Shown here in pieces: positions 4,527-5,246 of a DNA stretch of 5,246 nt (its first letter is position 1; each line of letters starts with the position of its first letter). Below the pieces are notes generated by a model that had not been told where the DNA came from, did not search any database, and saw only the letters and a program-made list of their open reading frames with translations. Origin of the DNA: a bacterium (lineage in GTDB: Bacteria; Krumholzibacteriota; Krumholzibacteria; LZORAL124-64-63); assembly GCA_030592025.1 (NCBI GenBank), contig JAUUZX010000165.1:1-5246 (forward strand), written 5' to 3'. Position numbers and translations under genes: made by a program.

Positions 4527-5246
4527 ATGGCCGAGCCCACGACAACCATCCAGGACCCCGGCATCGAGATCGCCGAAGTGCTCATCAAGGCCGGCGTCCT
4601 CGAGCCGAGCCAGCTGGAGTACGCCCGGCGCATCCGGGAGAAGCTCGGCAAGCAGCGCCCCCTGACCATGCTCCTGCAGGAGCTCGAGCTCATCACGGAA
4701 CAGCAGCTGCGCGAGGTCCTCATCGCCAACCGCCTGGAGATCCGCCTGGGCTCGCTGGTCCATGAATTCGGGCTCATCAGCGAACCCGACCTGCTGACCG
4801 CTGTGGGTCTGCACAAGGAGTCCGAGGGCAAGAAGCTGGGCGAGATCCTCGTCGAGAACAATTTTCTCAGCGAGGACGACCTGCTGAACGTCCTCTCGGT
4901 GCAGCTGGGCTTCCCCTATCTGGACACCGACAAGCTCGTCCGCGACCGGCGCCTGCTGGCCAAGGTCAAACCCGCCTGGCTAGAGAAGCACGCCTGCTTC
5001 CCCGTCCGCCACGAGACCGGCGAACTCATGTTGGCCATGGCCAACCCCGACTGCCGGGAAGCCCTGGCCGAGGCCGAGAAGATATTCGGCGAACCCGTCC
5101 GTCCCTGCCTGGCCCGGCGCTACGCCGTCGAGGGCGCCATCAAGGCCCTCTCCCAGCCGACGGACTCGGACAAGGACGAGAACGAGACCGTGCGGATCGT
5201 CAACGAACTCATGCGCGACGCCGTGACCAAGGGCGCCAGCGACATC
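4527..5246 (+). CDS. PilB/GspE-family type IV pilus or type II secretion ATPase, N-terminal part (3' end cut by window edge)
   Basis: This is the front part of a hexameric cytoplasmic ATPase that drives pilus assembly or type II secretion. The 240 visible residues show four MshEN-like half-repeats of about 24 residues: 16-38, 46-69, 73-96 and 103-126. The last two, starting RLGSLVHEFGLIS and KLGEILVENNFLS, are the best matches to the cyclic-di-GMP-binding MshEN motif. Then come GFPYLD (128-133), a compact alpha/beta domain (about 149-208), an acidic linker (212-220), and the opening of the ATPase domain, VRIVNELMRDAVTKGASDI (222-240). Walker A and B lie beyond the edge. The ATG at 4527 has GAGGA 12 nt upstream, which is a long spacing; an in-frame ATG at 4431 would add a low-complexity tail and looks wrong. 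PilB and GspE cannot be told apart from this portion. It is divergent from hemerythrin. Confidence 0.9.
   Translation, partial: MAEPTTTIQDPGIEIAEVLIKAGVLEPSQLEYARRIREKLGKQRPLTMLLQELELITEQQLREVLIANRLEIRLGSLVHEFGLISEPDLLTAVGLHKESEGKKLGEILVENNFLSEDDLLNVLSVQLGFPYLDTDKLVRDRRLLAKVKPAWLEKHACFPVRHETGELMLAMANPDCREALAEAEKIFGEPVRPCLARRYAVEGAIKALSQPTDSDKDENETVRIVNELMRDAVTKGASDI

Noticed and set aside
3550..4545. Minus-strand open frame of 331 codons running across the hemerythrin gene and the lipoprotein start
   Set aside because: It is Arg/Pro/Gly-rich, out of frame with two well-supported genes, and crosses their control region.
4385..4861. Minus-strand open frames opposite the PilB/GspE gene
   Set aside because: They lie antisense to clear MshEN repeats and look like Ser/Arg-rich shadows.

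Overview
The window is GC-rich bacterial DNA, except for a visibly less GC-rich left end. It carries seven protein genes and no RNA gene, CRISPR array or mobile element that I can see. A predicted outer-membrane-type lipoprotein and the start of a PilB/GspE-class assembly ATPase point to a diderm bacterium. The phylum cannot be fixed from this sequence. A free-living GC-rich proteobacterium or a member of an FCB-like candidate phylum would both fit, and this is inference only.

Layout. Positions 1-577 (minus): a TetR/AcrR-family repressor, cut by the left edge, with a GTG start. Positions 578-850: a regulatory region between divergent genes, with a likely TetR promoter and operator, a perfect 16-bp palindrome and a strong sigma70-type promoter facing right. 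Positions 851-1584 (plus): a two-gene operon of a MarR-family regulator and a short DinB-superfamily protein, joined by an ATGA overlap. The two genes converge, with only 4 bp between them, on a minus-strand block. That block reads, in transcription order: bacteriohemerythrin (4310-3834), alkaline-phosphatase-superfamily lipoprotein (3749-2478), PPDK/PEP-synthase regulatory kinase-phosphorylase (2413-1589). Positions 4311-4526: a second divergent control region. Positions 4527-5246 (plus): the N-terminal 240 residues of a type IV pilus / type II secretion ATPase, cut by the right edge.

How they may work together. The MarR-DinB pair resembles a self-regulated stress or detoxification operon. 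The minus-strand block joins an O2/NO-sensing di-iron protein, an extracytoplasmic phosphatase or phosphodiesterase, and a switch of the pyruvate/PEP node; co-transcription is plausible for the first two, while the third also has its own promoter-like sequence. The ATPase has four MshEN-like half-repeats ahead of its catalytic domain, which suggests cyclic-di-GMP input.

The most notable points are: an 8-C tract that separates a leaderless-looking ATG from the rest of the marR reading frame; a DinB-like protein that keeps its metal ligands but lacks much of the usual middle; and two promoters placed so that transcription would begin at or next to the start codon. I found no convincing wholly new multi-gene system here.
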